From assembly GCA_905215405.1 (NCBI GenBank), contig CAJMQE010000110.1, positions 1 through 10,884 on the forward strand: a DNA stretch of 10,884 nucleotides, written 5' to 3'. Positions within the stretch are counted from its first letter, which is position 1. Every line of letters starts with the position of its first letter. A model generated the notes under the pieces. It did no database searches and was not told the DNA's origin. It saw only the letters and a list, made by a program, of their open reading frames with translations. Positions 1 to 6,750 of the stretch are shown piece by piece. The translations under genes were made by a program, and so were the position numbers. This DNA is from an uncultured bacterium (GTDB taxonomy: Bacteria; Bacillota; Clostridia; Lachnospirales; Lachnospiraceae).

Positions 1-24
1 GTTAATATCGCAAACGATACTAAC
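1..24. other. Small hairpin at window edge
   Basis: An imperfect inverted repeat: GTTA and TATCG on the left pair with CGATA and TAAC on the right, around a CAAA loop with one internal mismatch. It lies about 70 bases past the stop codon of the alcohol dehydrogenase, so it could belong to that gene's 3' end. A T-tract on the minus strand would fall outside the window, so terminator function cannot be judged. Confidence 0.3.
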
Positions 25-91
25 TTCTCTTTGAATCCTTAACTTAACACCATTGTCTTTTCAGAAGCAGGGACTTTATTTTTATTCTATA

Positions 92-1282
92 CTAGAAATC
101 AATTTCTTCATCATAGTAGCATGCATGTAATAATTTTCCCATCTCTTCCTGTGTAGGAATTCTAGGATTTGAACCGGTACATGCATCACTGATTGCAAGT
201 TCTGCAACCTTGGAAAGCTTCTCGTTAAATTCTTTCTCATCAATAATTCCACCTTCATATTCTTTAATACAGGTTGGAATTTCAAGAGCTGCATTCATCT
301 TCTTGATTTCAGCGATCAATGCATCAACTAATTCTGTCGTTGTATCGCCTTTTAATGCAATAAATCTTGCAATATCTGCGTATCTTTCAGCAGCTACAGG
401 ATCTTTGGCATTAAATTTGATTACTTTTGGCAGATACATCGCATTCGCACAACCATGAACGATATGACCACCTGAATAGGCAGCACCTGTCTTATGTGCC
501 ATGGAATGAACAATACCAAGCAGCGCATTGGAGAATGCCATACCTGCAAGACACTGTGCATTGTGCATTCTGTCTCTTGCTTCCATATCACCATCAAAAG
601 ATGCCTTCAGGAAAGTATGTACCATCTTAATTGCATGAAGTGCGAGAGGATCTGTATAATCACTGTTCAGTGTAGATACATATGCTTCAATCGCATGTGT
701 CATCGCATCCATACCCGTATGAGCTGTCAGTTTCTTAGGCATTGTCTCTGCAAGGGCAGGATCGACAATTGCCACATCCGGAGTAATATTAAAATCAGCG
801 AGTGGATATTTGATACCTGATTTATAATCTGTAATAACACTGAATGCAGTAACTTCTGTTGCAGTTCCTGAAGTTGATGGAATTGCACAAAAATGAGCTT
901 TCTGACGCAGCGTTGGAAAACTGAATGGTGTGATCAGATCCTGAAAAGATGTCTCTGGATATTCATAAAATACCCACATTGCTTTTGCGGCATCAATTGG
1001 TGAGCCACCGCCCATAGCAACGATCCAATCTGGTTCAAATTCCTGCATGATCTGTGCACCCTTCATAACAGTATCAACACTTGGATCCGGTTCTACCTTT
1101 TCAATCAGCTTGACTTCCATGCCAGCTTCTTTCAGATATTCAACAGCCTTATCCAAAAATCCAAATCGTTTCATTGATCCCCCACCAACGACAACGACTG
1201 CTTTCTTACCTTTCAGATTCTTTAATTCTTCCAAAGAACCCTTTCCATGATATAAATCTCTTGGTAAAGTAAAACGTGCCAT
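92..1282 (-). CDS. Iron-containing alcohol dehydrogenase
   Basis: A 396-residue cytoplasmic oxidoreductase of the iron-dependent (group III) alcohol dehydrogenase family. These enzymes interconvert aldehydes or ketones and alcohols with NAD(P)H, usually to dispose of fermentation electrons. The start is Met at 1282, preceded by AGGAGG seven bases upstream; a longer in-frame reading to 1387 would run through the promoter and is rejected. The cofactor loop GGGSPIDAAK lies at residues 91-100. Metal ligands by family alignment are Asp192, His196 (GMDAMTHAIEAY), His259 (HSMAHK) and His276 (HGCANA). The last two are 17 residues apart, against 14 in FucO, so His273 is an alternative ligand. Length is normal for the family. 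It resembles butanol-dehydrogenase-like clostridial enzymes, but the substrate cannot be read from sequence. It has its own promoter with a Rex-like operator, and nadE lies upstream in the same orientation. Confidence 0.95.
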   Translation of the reverse strand: MARFTLPRDLYHGKGSLEELKNLKGKKAVVVVGGGSMKRFGFLDKAVEYLKEAGMEVKLIEKVEPDPSVDTVMKGAQIMQEFEPDWIVAMGGGSPIDAAKAMWVFYEYPETSFQDLITPFSFPTLRQKAHFCAIPSTSGTATEVTAFSVITDYKSGIKYPLADFNITPDVAIVDPALAETMPKKLTAHTGMDAMTHAIEAYVSTLNSDYTDPLALHAIKMVHTFLKASFDGDMEARDRMHNAQCLAGMAFSNALLGIVHSMAHKTGAAYSGGHIVHGCANAMYLPKVIKFNAKDPVAAERYADIARFIALKGDTTTELVDALIAEIKKMNAALEIPTCIKEYEGGIIDEKEFNEKLSKVAELAISDACTGSNPRIPTQEEMGKLLHACYYDEEIDF

Positions 1283-1341
1283 AATATTACCTCCTATGAA
1301 AAGATATTTTTTTATAAACCCTACATAAAAAGAAATAACTT

Positions 1342-1359
1342 TTGTTAATTCTTTATCAA
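1342..1359. promoter_or_regulatory. Rex-like redox operator
   Basis: TTGTTAA-TTCT-TTATCAA matches the clostridial Rex consensus TTGTTAA-N4-TTAACAA at 13 of 14 defined bases. It abuts the -10 box of the alcohol dehydrogenase promoter and covers the expected transcription start, the usual repressor position. Rex releases DNA when NADH/NAD+ rises and commonly controls alcohol dehydrogenases. No rex gene lies in the window, so the regulator assignment is an inference from motif, position and target. Confidence 0.75.
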
Positions 1360-1387
1360 TTATAACGAAAATATGTCCAAAAGTCAA
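1359..1387 (-). promoter_or_regulatory. Sigma-A promoter of the alcohol dehydrogenase gene
   Basis: On the minus strand, TTGACT (1387-1382), a 17-base spacer, then a perfect TATAAT (1364-1359). Transcription would begin near 1352, giving a leader of about 70 nt before the start at 1282. The Rex-like operator begins at the last base of the -10 box. Confidence 0.8.
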
Positions 1388-1477
1388 TACAAATTATCTA
1401 ATTATGATGTAAAATTTAGCTATATTTTGTCTAAATTTGACTATTAGTGCAATCAATATCTTTATCTTTTGGACATA
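1372..1477. repeat. Concentric nested inverted repeats between nadE and the dehydrogenase
   Basis: TATGTCCAAAAG (1372-1383) has a perfect 12-base inverted copy at 1466-1477. Inside, AAATTTAG (1412-1419) is inverted at 1431-1438. The two dyads have almost the same centre (1424.5 and 1425), so they may be parts of one degraded palindrome of about 106 bp. The outer arm lies within the -35/-10 region of the dehydrogenase promoter. It could be a looping operator or a short insertion with terminal inverted repeats flanked by TA; the sequence does not decide. Confidence 0.55.
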
Positions 1478-1544
1478 CTAATTATTATTCAGAAAGCTCT
1501 GAAATTATGTGTTAATCTTTTCATAGGATATGCTAAAGCAGTGT

Positions 1545-3470
1545 CTACGCTTGCAGTTTATCAACTTCCTCAAGCCACATTGCTGCACAGGCATCACTTG
1601 GCATTCTGAGATCTCCTCTTGGTGATACTGCAACAGAACCCACTTTCGGACCATCTGGCAAGCAGCTTCTCTTGAACTGCTGCGAGAAGAATCTGCGGTA
1701 AAACGTCTTCAACCATTTCAGGATCGTCTCATGATCATAGATTCCATCAAATGCATTTTTCGCTATATAATACAGCTTGTCCGGTCTGATACCTGCACGT
1801 AATATATGATATAAATAGAAATCATGTAATTCATATGGCCCAACGATATCTTCTGTCTTCTGCGCAATCGTTCCATCTTTTTCCGGTGGAAGCAGTTCAG
1901 GACTCACTGGCGTATCCAGCACATCGATCAGAATTTCTGAAAGCTTTTTATCCTGACAGCTGTCTGCATAATACTGAACAAGATGACGAACCAGCGTCTT
2001 TGGCACGGAAACATTGACTCCATACATAGACATATGATCTCCATTGTAAGTCGCCCATCCAAGTGCGAGTTCTGACATATCACCAGTTCCGATTACCATA
2101 CCATTTGTCTGGTTTGCAATGTCCATCAAAATCTGTGTTCGCTCTCTCGCCTGTCCATTTTCGTAAGTTACATTGTGATTCTCCATTTCATGGCCAATAT
2201 CCCTAAAATGCATTGTTACAGATTCCTTAATATCTATCTCACGCAGAGTTGCCCCAAGAATTCTGGTCAGTTCCACAGCGTTCGTATAGGTTCTGTCCGT
2301 TGTACCAAAACATGGCATAGTCACAGCTGTAATATTTTTTCTTTCAATATTCAGGGAATCGAAAGCACGCGCAGTAACAAGCAGCGCCAGTGTGGAATCC
2401 AATCCTCCAGAAATACCAATGACTGCACTCTTACAGTTCGTGTGTTCCAGTCTCTTTTTCAGGCCCTGTGCCTGTATTGAAAGAATTGCCTCGCATCTTT
2501 CTTCTCTTTCCTTCTTATTACCTGGAACAAATGGCGCTTTGTCATATTTTCTGAGCAGCTGCATTTCCTTCTTCTGTATGGTAAATGGAACAATGGTATA
2601 ATCTGTACTTTCCTCTCTGCTCGTAAATGTAGACATTCTACGGCGCTCAAATCTGATCTTATCTACATCGATTTCAGAATAAATACTTTCATTTGCGAAA
2701 CGTTTCGCTTCTTTTAACAGTGTACCATTTTCAGCTATCATGTTATGTCCTGAGAATACGAGATCCTGTGTCGATTCTCCTTCTCCAGCACTTGCGTAAA
2801 CATATGCACACATGAGTGTTGCCGATTGTCCTTTGATCAGATCTCTTCTGTAGCTGTCTTTACTGATTGTTTCATTACTTGCGGACAGATTGATCAAGAC
2901 TGTAGCACCATTTAATGTGTGTTCTATACTTGGTGGAAGTGGTACCCACAGATCTTCACAGATTTCTGTTCCAATGACCAGCCCTGCTTCATTCATACAT
3001 TTATACAGGATCTTATTACCAAATGGAACAGTCTGTCCGCAGAGCTGCACTTCAACAACTTCATCTCTTCCTTCTGCAAAATATCTCTTTTCATAGAACT
3101 CAGAATAATTCGGTATATTTTTTTTCGGTACAAGACCAAGAATCCGGCCCTCAAAAAGTGTGGCAGCAACATTATAGAGTTTCCCGCCGAACTCATAAGG
3201 CAGTCCGACCCAGACCATCATTCCTTTTTTATTCTTTGTAAATGCAGCGATTTCTTGAAGTCCCTCGATTGCTCCATCCAATAGCGTATCCTGTAAGAAC
3301 AGATCATTGCAGGTGTATCCTGTTATACACAATTCTGGAAATACAACGATTTCTGCACTCTTTTTAGAAGCTTCCTCTATCAGTTCACAAATTTTCTCAG
3401 TGTTATATTTACAATCTGCAACTTTAATTTTTGGTGTCATAGCAGACACTCTTGCATATCCTTTATACAT
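1545..3470 (-). CDS. nadE: Glutamine-dependent NAD+ synthetase
   Basis: A 641-residue two-domain enzyme that makes the last step of NAD+ synthesis: deamido-NAD+ plus ATP and glutamine-derived ammonia gives NAD+, in the cytoplasm. The N-terminal nitrilase-type glutaminase domain (about 10-290) carries the expected Glu-Lys-Cys triad: Glu46 (VVFPELCITGY), Lys116 (VPKKNIPNY) and Cys171 (TEICEDLW). The C-terminal synthetase domain (about 325-620) has the ATP-binding SGGLDST at 354-360 and GTGDMSELALGW at 461-472. Length is typical of the glutamine-using form, so no separate glutaminase is needed. The start is Met at 3470, with GGAGAG six bases upstream; 23 further in-frame codons to 3539 have no ribosome binding site. 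No convincing terminator follows the stop, so readthrough toward the dehydrogenase is possible. Confidence 0.96.
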   Translation of the reverse strand: MYKGYARVSAMTPKIKVADCKYNTEKICELIEEASKKSAEIVVFPELCITGYTCNDLFLQDTLLDGAIEGLQEIAAFTKNKKGMMVWVGLPYEFGGKLYNVAATLFEGRILGLVPKKNIPNYSEFYEKRYFAEGRDEVVEVQLCGQTVPFGNKILYKCMNEAGLVIGTEICEDLWVPLPPSIEHTLNGATVLINLSASNETISKDSYRRDLIKGQSATLMCAYVYASAGEGESTQDLVFSGHNMIAENGTLLKEAKRFANESIYSEIDVDKIRFERRRMSTFTSREESTDYTIVPFTIQKKEMQLLRKYDKAPFVPGNKKEREERCEAILSIQAQGLKKRLEHTNCKSAVIGISGGLDSTLALLVTARAFDSLNIERKNITAVTMPCFGTTDRTYTNAVELTRILGATLREIDIKESVTMHFRDIGHEMENHNVTYENGQARERTQILMDIANQTNGMVIGTGDMSELALGWATYNGDHMSMYGVNVSVPKTLVRHLVQYYADSCQDKKLSEILIDVLDTPVSPELLPPEKDGTIAQKTEDIVGPYELHDFYLYHILRAGIRPDKLYYIAKNAFDGIYDHETILKWLKTFYRRFFSQQFKRSCLPDGPKVGSVAVSPRGDLRMPSDACAAMWLEEVDKLQA

Positions 3471-3558
3471 ATGATTCTCTCCATTCCCATTTATCTCGTA
3501 TTGTGTAAATTCTATCTTTGCACTGCACCAGAATTCCACATAATTTTACATATTATCC

Positions 3559-3588
3559 ATTATATACTTTCCACATGCATTCCTGCAA
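3559..3588 (-). promoter_or_regulatory. Candidate promoter of nadE
   Basis: A perfect TATAAT on the minus strand (3564-3559) is preceded, after an 18-base spacer, by TTGCAG (3588-3583), a weak -35. The leader would be about 80 nt. It lies downstream of the LRR-gene terminator at 3729-3802, consistent with nadE starting its own transcript. Confidence 0.4.
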
Positions 3589-3728
3589 GCGGTTCCTTTT
3601 CGTGCCTAACACATCCGTCTGTCATAGTATTCCCGATTTATGCTGCTTATTCTGCATCTGCTCTTTTTTCATTCCCTCCTGTCTGCGTGCGACAGCATCA
3701 TTTGTTTATAGTATTTTTATTTCTACAT

Positions 3729-3802
3729 AAAAAAACTGTTATAGCCCGCACAGCCTCCACAAAAATTTCTTTTCTTCGGAGGCTGTTTTCGGTCCATAAC
3801 AG
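3729..3802 (-). terminator. Intrinsic terminator of the LRR-protein gene
   Basis: A two-tier stem: outer arms CTGTTAT (3736-3742) and ATAACAG (3796-3802), inner arms ACAGCCTCC (3750-3758) and GGAGGCTGT (3778-3786), both perfect, with a 19-base loop and an internal bulge between tiers. On the minus strand the stem runs directly into seven T residues (3735-3729). It lies about 170 bases past the LRR stop and ahead of the nadE promoter. Confidence 0.8.
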
Positions 3803-3830
3803 CATTTTTATGCGTCCTGCACTCTTCATA

Positions 3831-3895
3831 AAGATGAATGCTCATATTCTTTTATCTTTTACTATTGCTAAAGGTGAACGCTCATATCCTTTTAT
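3831..3895. repeat. Pair of 25-base near-direct repeats
   Basis: Positions 3831-3855 and 3871-3895 match at 22 of 25 bases; all three differences are transitions. The period is 40 bases. Both lie in the 3' untranslated region of the LRR-protein transcript, upstream of its terminator. Their function is unknown. Confidence 0.65.
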
Positions 3896-3974
3896 GTACT
3901 AAGTTCAAGTATGTACTTTTGTTTCCTACATGCTTCAGCTTTTTCGGCAGACCACATTCCTATTTTACTAAAAA

Positions 3975-5345
3975 TTACATGCCTGTTTTACCAAAATTAT
4001 GATACCACATGATCCAGAGATATGGATCAGAACCAAATGCTGCAATTACATCAGGTCTTGTTGTTCGCAGCGTATACATATCGTATTTTGCTGTGATTGG
4101 ACGGTTATCTCCATGCTGCAGATAGTGGAAAGTAGCTCCTTTGTAATCTTTTCCATACTGCTCAAAAACATCCTGATTTGCTGCCATGTAATTGAATACA
4201 CCGAACTCTGTATTTCCACGACGTCCTTCATTCATTCCAAATTCATAGAAATGCCATAAGGCCCATCCATAGATATTTCCATCGCTTGAGTATCTCGATA
4301 CGAGATTTTCATATACATCCGGATTCTTTTCCAGATAATACTCTGGGCTGAATACTGCATCAAAGCTTGACACTGCCCTGCCTTCATACTGTCCAAAATT
4401 CATGTAATGGAAATAGATCATTTTTAAATTTCCTGCATAAGCCTGACGTACATCTTCGTTGCCAAGTGCATACATATACTTCACGACATTGAACTGTTTC
4501 TTCGCATATCTGCCCTCTGACATACCAAAATTGACAAAGTGCCAGATCAACTGTTCCGGATCATTTCCTAGAGCTGACACGACATCAGGATTATTCTCTG
4601 CATAGAATCTGTAATCGTAAACTGCAGAATAATCTGTTCCTTCGTAGCTACTGAATGCATTGGAATCTGTTCGATTGACTGCTGTTCCAGCGCTGACAGA
4701 TGTTATCTCGTTACTACTTCCAGCCTGATACCAGGTATAACCGTTAATTCCACTTAAAGAAAGTGCAGTCTTTGCATTGTTTACGATTTTCTTCAGATCA
4801 TCGCATGATTCGAACACATTGTTTCCAAATGTGGTAACAGAAGATGGTATCGTAATACTTTCCAGTGATGCGCATTCTGAAAATACACCATCACTGATTT
4901 CTGTGACAGAAGATGGTATCGTAATTTCCTTCAGACTCTGACATCCAGCAAAAATGCCCCAGTCAAGCTTTGTAAGTTTACCTGACAGCTTTACTTTTTC
5001 CAGTGAAGTACAGTCTGCGAATGCATAAGTTCCCATCTGGGTAACACTATCCGGCATACTGATTTCAGTCAGATTAATACAATGATAAAATGCCCACTCA
5101 CCAACTGTTGTAACCGAATTCGGAATTGTGATACTTTTGATTCTGGTGTTATTTTCAAAAGCATTTGCTCCAATAGAAGTGACTCCATCAGGTATGACAA
5201 CATCCACACCGTCACCACTGTATCCAGTAAGGACCCCATCATTGATTGTAAAATCACTGTTCTGCGCTGCCCGTACCGGCATCTTCATGATTGTCATGAC
5301 AACCAGCACAAGTGCAAAACATGACAAAATACGGAATCGTTTCAT
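3975..5345 (-). CDS. Secreted BspA-like leucine-rich repeat protein with C-terminal repeat module
   Basis: A 456-residue exported protein. Met at 5345 is chosen because GGAGG lies seven bases upstream and a signal peptide follows directly (MKRFR, hydrophobic core, probable cleavage after VRA near residue 26). Residues 51-188 are six exact 23-residue leucine-rich repeats of the BspA/LRR_5 kind (pattern IPxSVTxIGxxAFxxCxxLxxI). Residues 236-456 are five repeats of about 40 residues with cores resembling NPDVxxAxG...HFxxFGxxEGR; the fourth has lost the EG of EGR and the last ends at the C-terminus as FGKTGM. The transglutaminase protein at 6751-8904 ends in the same module. BspA-type repeats usually mediate adhesion or protein binding; no enzyme domain, LPXTG motif or SLH domain is visible. 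It has its own promoter and terminator. The partner is unknown. Confidence 0.9.
   Translation of the reverse strand: MKRFRILSCFALVLVVMTIMKMPVRAAQNSDFTINDGVLTGYSGDGVDVVIPDGVTSIGANAFENNTRIKSITIPNSVTTVGEWAFYHCINLTEISMPDSVTQMGTYAFADCTSLEKVKLSGKLTKLDWGIFAGCQSLKEITIPSSVTEISDGVFSECASLESITIPSSVTTFGNNVFESCDDLKKIVNNAKTALSLSGINGYTWYQAGSSNEITSVSAGTAVNRTDSNAFSSYEGTDYSAVYDYRFYAENNPDVVSALGNDPEQLIWHFVNFGMSEGRYAKKQFNVVKYMYALGNEDVRQAYAGNLKMIYFHYMNFGQYEGRAVSSFDAVFSPEYYLEKNPDVYENLVSRYSSDGNIYGWALWHFYEFGMNEGRRGNTEFGVFNYMAANQDVFEQYGKDYKGATFHYLQHGDNRPITAKYDMYTLRTTRPDVIAAFGSDPYLWIMWYHNFGKTGM
4837..4925. repeat. Identical 20-base repeats inside the LRR coding region
   Basis: The same 20-base sequence occurs at 4837-4856 and 4906-4925, 69 bases apart, exactly one 23-codon leucine-rich repeat. 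It encodes the shared ITIPSSVT stretch of the fifth and sixth repeats. Identity at the DNA level suggests a recent unit duplication or gene conversion. Confidence 0.75.
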
Positions 5346-5403
5346 TTCTTTACCTCCAACTCTCATTATTCTACTTGAAATGACAGTAAACTCCATTATT
5401 ATC

Positions 5404-5431
5404 ATTATAACATGACAATAGCAGACGTCAA
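5404..5431 (-). promoter_or_regulatory. Sigma-A promoter of the LRR-protein gene
   Basis: On the minus strand, TTGACG (5431-5426), a 16-base spacer, and a perfect TATAAT (5409-5404) preceded by TGT, giving an extended -10 (TGnTATAAT). Transcription would start near 5397, leaving a leader of about 52 nt. Confidence 0.75.
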
Positions 5432-5515
5432 TCCGGCAGTGTTGTTTCCTATTTCCAATTTTTAGTTCTCACTTCATGCTCATCCGTTCATTTATTCATC
5501 GTGATTAGTAAATGT

Positions 5516-5544
5516 TTGCATGAAAAACCGTTATTATGTATAAT
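5516..5544 (+). promoter_or_regulatory. Sigma-A promoter of the DHH phosphoesterase gene
   Basis: TTGCAT (5516-5521), a 17-base spacer, then a perfect TATAAT (5539-5544). Transcription would start near 5551, about 60 nt before the coding start. It diverges from the LRR-gene promoter; about 85 bases separate the two -35 boxes. Confidence 0.7.
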
Positions 5545-5558
5545 ACTTATTATATCAA

Positions 5559-5572
5559 GTCAGATATCTGAC
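5559..5572. promoter_or_regulatory. Perfect 14-base palindrome downstream of the DHH promoter
   Basis: GTCAGATATCTGAC is its own reverse complement. It begins 15 bases after the -10 box, around +9 to +22 of the expected transcript, a position suited to a repressor operator. The cognate regulator is unknown. In RNA it could form only a five-pair stem, so a DNA site is more likely than a hairpin. Confidence 0.45.
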
Positions 5573-5611
5573 AGCACGACCACAAATTTTCGAAAATGAG
5601 GTGGCATTTCC

Positions 5612-6634
5612 ATGACGAAATTACAGGAAATCATACACTGTATTCAGAATAAACATGTATATATACAGACACATAATTTTCCGGATCCGGATGCAATTGC
5701 AACGGCTTACGGAATGCAGAAACTGTTGAACCATTACGGAATTGATTCAACCATCTGCTATAAAGGCAAGATAGACCGCAACAGTATTATTAAGCTGATC
5801 CACAGTCTGCAGATCGAAATTGTAAATATCGACTCGCTTATTGTTCCATCAGGTGAAACAGAGGTCATTCTTGTCGATTCCCAGAAAGGCAATGCAAATG
5901 TCATGAGTATGGATTCTGATAGTATTATCTGTATTGATCACCATCCGACTTATCAGGATGTCTGCCTGGAAAGGACATTGTACGCATGTTGCGACATCCG
6001 TCCTGAGGTTGGTGCCTGTGCTTCCATCATTGCCGGTTATTTCTATGAAAATAACATTCCAATTGATCGTAACACTGCAACTGCGCTCATGTATGGCATC
6101 AAAATCGATACTGCAAATATGTCACGCGGAGTATCCGAACTCGACTTGGAAATGTTCTATCGGTTATATAAAATCTGCGATATTACTTTTATTCGCTCAC
6201 TGGAATCAAACAATATTCAGCTGACTGATTTAAAGGCCTATGCAAATGCACTTGACACCATACTCATCTATAATAATATCAGTTTTGCAAATACCGGCAT
6301 CAACTGTCCGGAAGCTCTGATCGCCACGATTTCCGACTTTGTTCTTGCCATATCCGAGATCAATCTGTCTATCGTCTATTCCATAAAAGAAGACGGTATT
6401 AAGATTTCCATTCGAAGCGATGAATCCTATGATTCCGGTGCCATTACCAAAAAAGCTCTGAAAGGCATCGGAAACGGTGGTGGACATGAGCGAATGGCCG
6501 GTGGGTTTATTCCTTTCGAAGAAAATAGTATTTATAAAGATCAGGAAAATGGAACTTTTTATATCACCCGCCTTGTCGAAGACATGAAACAACGCTTTAT
6601 AAATGTTGCAAAAAAAGAACAAAAACACACCTGA
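5612..6634 (+). CDS. DHH/DHHA1 family phosphoesterase (NrnA-like)
   Basis: A 340-residue cytoplasmic phosphoesterase. The DHH catalytic core is clear: His21, Asp25 and Asp27 (HNFPDPDAIATAYG), Asp89 (ILVDSQ), Asp109-His110-His111 (IDHHPTYQD) and Asp166 (GIKIDTANMSRG). The C-terminal DHHA1 substrate-binding domain carries GNGGGHERMAGG at 287-298. Proteins of this layout hydrolyse short oligoribonucleotides, 3'-phosphoadenosine 5'-phosphate or cyclic-dinucleotide products such as pApA; the exact substrate is not readable. NrnA and GdpP-like proteins usually have a PDGDA signature; here it is PDPDA, so it may belong to a different subclade, and no gene symbol is given. GAGGTGG at 5599-5605 sets the start. 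It is transcribed alone, divergent from the LRR gene and convergent with the transglutaminase gene. It has no signal peptide or membrane segments, unlike GdpP. Confidence 0.9.
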   Translation: MTKLQEIIHCIQNKHVYIQTHNFPDPDAIATAYGMQKLLNHYGIDSTICYKGKIDRNSIIKLIHSLQIEIVNIDSLIVPSGETEVILVDSQKGNANVMSMDSDSIICIDHHPTYQDVCLERTLYACCDIRPEVGACASIIAGYFYENNIPIDRNTATALMYGIKIDTANMSRGVSELDLEMFYRLYKICDITFIRSLESNNIQLTDLKAYANALDTILIYNNISFANTGINCPEALIATISDFVLAISEINLSIVYSIKEDGIKISIRSDESYDSGAITKKALKGIGNGGGHERMAGGFIPFEENSIYKDQENGTFYITRLVEDMKQRFINVAKKEQKHT

Positions 6635-6650
6635 AACAAGCATAGAAATA

Positions 6651-6691
6651 CCCCAGTCACCAAAATCCAATCTGGTGACCGGGGCTTTTTT
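6651..6691 (+). terminator. Terminator of the DHH gene, probably bidirectional
   Basis: CCCCAGTCACCA (6651-6662) pairs with TGGTGACCGGGG (6673-6684), 11 of 12 positions, around a 10-base loop, followed by C and six T residues. It starts 17 bases after the DHH stop codon. On the minus strand the stem is followed by the weaker tract TATTTCT, so it may also end the convergent transglutaminase transcript, which has no other obvious terminator. Confidence 0.9.
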
Positions 6692-6750
6692 CGTTTGTAT
6701 TCATACTATCAAATCTGTTGAATTTTACTCATTCCCAACAATTTCTACAA

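Larger units (their letters stand above)
3471..3974. other. Gene-free region between nadE and the LRR gene
   Basis: This 504-base stretch holds the nadE leader and candidate promoter, the LRR-gene terminator (3729-3802) and two near-identical 25-base repeats (3831-3895). Open frames on both strands are low in complexity, lack ribosome binding sites and overlap these signals. I see no gene here. Confidence 0.7.

Noticed and set aside
1488..1503. TTCAGA-AAGC-TCTGAA hairpin after nadE as a terminator
   Set aside because: The six-pair stem is AT-rich and no T-tract follows on the minus strand.
3723..3845. 40-codon minus-strand frame with a CGGC motif
   Set aside because: It spans the whole two-tier terminator, whose arms explain the sequence, and it lacks a ribosome binding site.
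3471..3902. Open frame of 143 codons on the plus strand
   Set aside because: It has no ribosome binding site, is composed of simple hydrophobic and Cys/His-rich sequence, and runs antisense through the nadE promoter and the LRR terminator.
6230..6670. 146-codon minus-strand frame
   Set aside because: It is antisense to the DHH phosphoesterase and begins within the terminator.
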